Shown piece by piece: positions 19,661 to 20,269 of a DNA stretch of 20,269 nt; position 1 is the stretch's first letter, and every line of letters begins with the position of its first letter. Source of the DNA: a virus; IMG/VR virus record IMGVR_UViG_3300025132_000405, positions 1 through 20,269 of that record. One strand, written 5' to 3'. The notes beneath the pieces are model-generated. The model worked only from the letters and a program-made list of their open reading frames with translations. It was not told the origin of the DNA and ran no database searches. The position numbers and the translations under genes are program-made.

Positions 19661-20269
19661 CGTAGGCAATCCACATGAAGTGCAGACACATCGGCACCAC
19701 CTGTGAAATAACAATCCTGCTTTTCACCTATGAGATTGCACCAGTTGATCCACATGTTGACAGAACCACCTGCATCATCTACGATGTCAAGGTATTGGTA
19801 TACCTTACGAGACTTGGTATCGTCAGAATTACCCGAAGTTTGTAGGAATCCAGGTGTACCCTTGGACGCATCAACCTCTGGCATGTAACGCTTGATATTG
19901 TGTACATCCATACAACCTGCTTTACCAGTCAACAACTGGACAACAAAAGCAGACTTAGGTATACCTAACCCTGGTACCTCAAGAAATAACATGATAAGAT
20001 CATGATCGGCATCAGCTTTTTTAGCTTTGATGATGGACATAGCACGAGCATATAAGTCATCACGATTCTTGCGTACATAGGTCAAGCCTGTACGTTTGTT
20101 GCCCCAGATCCATGATGACTTGAGACCACGCTTACGCCATTCCTTCATGAACTTAGGCAAGAGGAAAGTCTGGACTCTGATACTAGCGAATACGAACGCT
20201 ATAAGTTGCTCCATGTGCTTTGGATTAGTTTGACCAAAGGTACGTGTGTACCCATTGTGTTGGATGTAG
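19657..20269 (-). CDS. HhH-GPD-like conserved phage protein, 5' end beyond window
   Basis: The frame has an ATG at 20214 (185 residues from there) but stays open for 18 more codons to the window edge (NGYTRTFGQTNPKHM just before the Met), and reads like protein, so the true start is probably outside. From the Met, residues 79-90 (EVPGLGIPKSAF) look like a helix-hairpin-helix hairpin and residues 101-110 (CMDVHNIKRY) place Asp103 where HhH-GPD glycosylases have their catalytic Asp (vDxxvxR). I recall a similar protein in marine T7-like phages. A base-excision-type or DNA-binding role is therefore possible; it is much smaller than known glycosylases. Downstream it overlaps the CxxC gene as ATGA. 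Confidence 0.78.
   Translation of the reverse strand, partial: YIQHNGYTRTFGQTNPKHMEQLIAFVFASIRVQTFLLPKFMKEWRKRGLKSSWIWGNKRTGLTYVRKNRDDLYARAMSIIKAKKADADHDLIMLFLEVPGLGIPKSAFVVQLLTGKAGCMDVHNIKRYMPEVDASKGTPGFLQTSGNSDDTKSRKVYQYLDIVDDAGGSVNMWINWCNLIGEKQDCYFTGGADVSALHVDCLR

Overview
The window is a stretch of a lytic, T7-like podovirus genome (Autographiviridae-type). All genes lie on the minus strand, so transcription and the conventional map run from position 20269 down to 1. The order is that of T7: RNA polymerase (gp1), ssDNA-binding protein (gp2.5), endonuclease I (gp3), amidase/lysozyme (gp3.5), primase-helicase (gp4), DNA polymerase (gp5), exonuclease (gp6), portal (gp8), scaffold (gp9), capsid (gp10), tail tube A (gp11). 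A class II (B12-dependent) ribonucleotide reductase sits between the exonuclease and structural modules. That insertion, and several small conserved proteins, are typical of marine T7-like phages, so a marine bacterial host is likely. The host genus cannot be told from this sequence. No integrase, photosynthesis gene or CRISPR array is present here.

Early region (20269 to about 16735): a chain of small, mostly uncharacterised genes, many joined by ATGA overlaps or 1-base gaps. It includes a partial HhH-GPD-like protein, a small CxxC protein and an HCDKH-motif protein. It also holds two phage tRNA genes, Tyr(GTA) and Trp(CCA), separated by a strong hairpin. The tRNA-Trp 3' end abuts, and shares one base with, the start codon of a small membrane protein. 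A second large hairpin lies at 19169-19227.

Replication and nucleotide region (16738 to 5984): the phage RNA polymerase and a complete T7-type replisome (SSB, helicase-primase, polymerase, exonuclease), the Holliday-junction endonuclease and the lysozyme/amidase. A DUF3310 protein and the reductase follow, so host DNA can be degraded and ribonucleotides reduced to feed phage DNA synthesis.

Morphogenesis region (5962 to 1): five small low-complexity or unassigned proteins in the T7 gp6.5-gp7.7 position, then portal, scaffold, major capsid protein, a clear intrinsic terminator equivalent to T7 T-phi, and the start of the tail tube A gene, cut by the window edge.

There is no stretch over 300 bases without a gene. 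The only real spacers are 367-433, 1670-1767, 14250-14302, 17377-17421 and 19151-19231, and each holds a recognisable signal or hairpin. The core is ordinary T7-like biology. The least expected observations are the tRNA-Trp/start-codon overlap, the altered elbow of tRNA-Tyr, the two intergenic hairpins and a motif shared by three spacers that may be the phage promoter.
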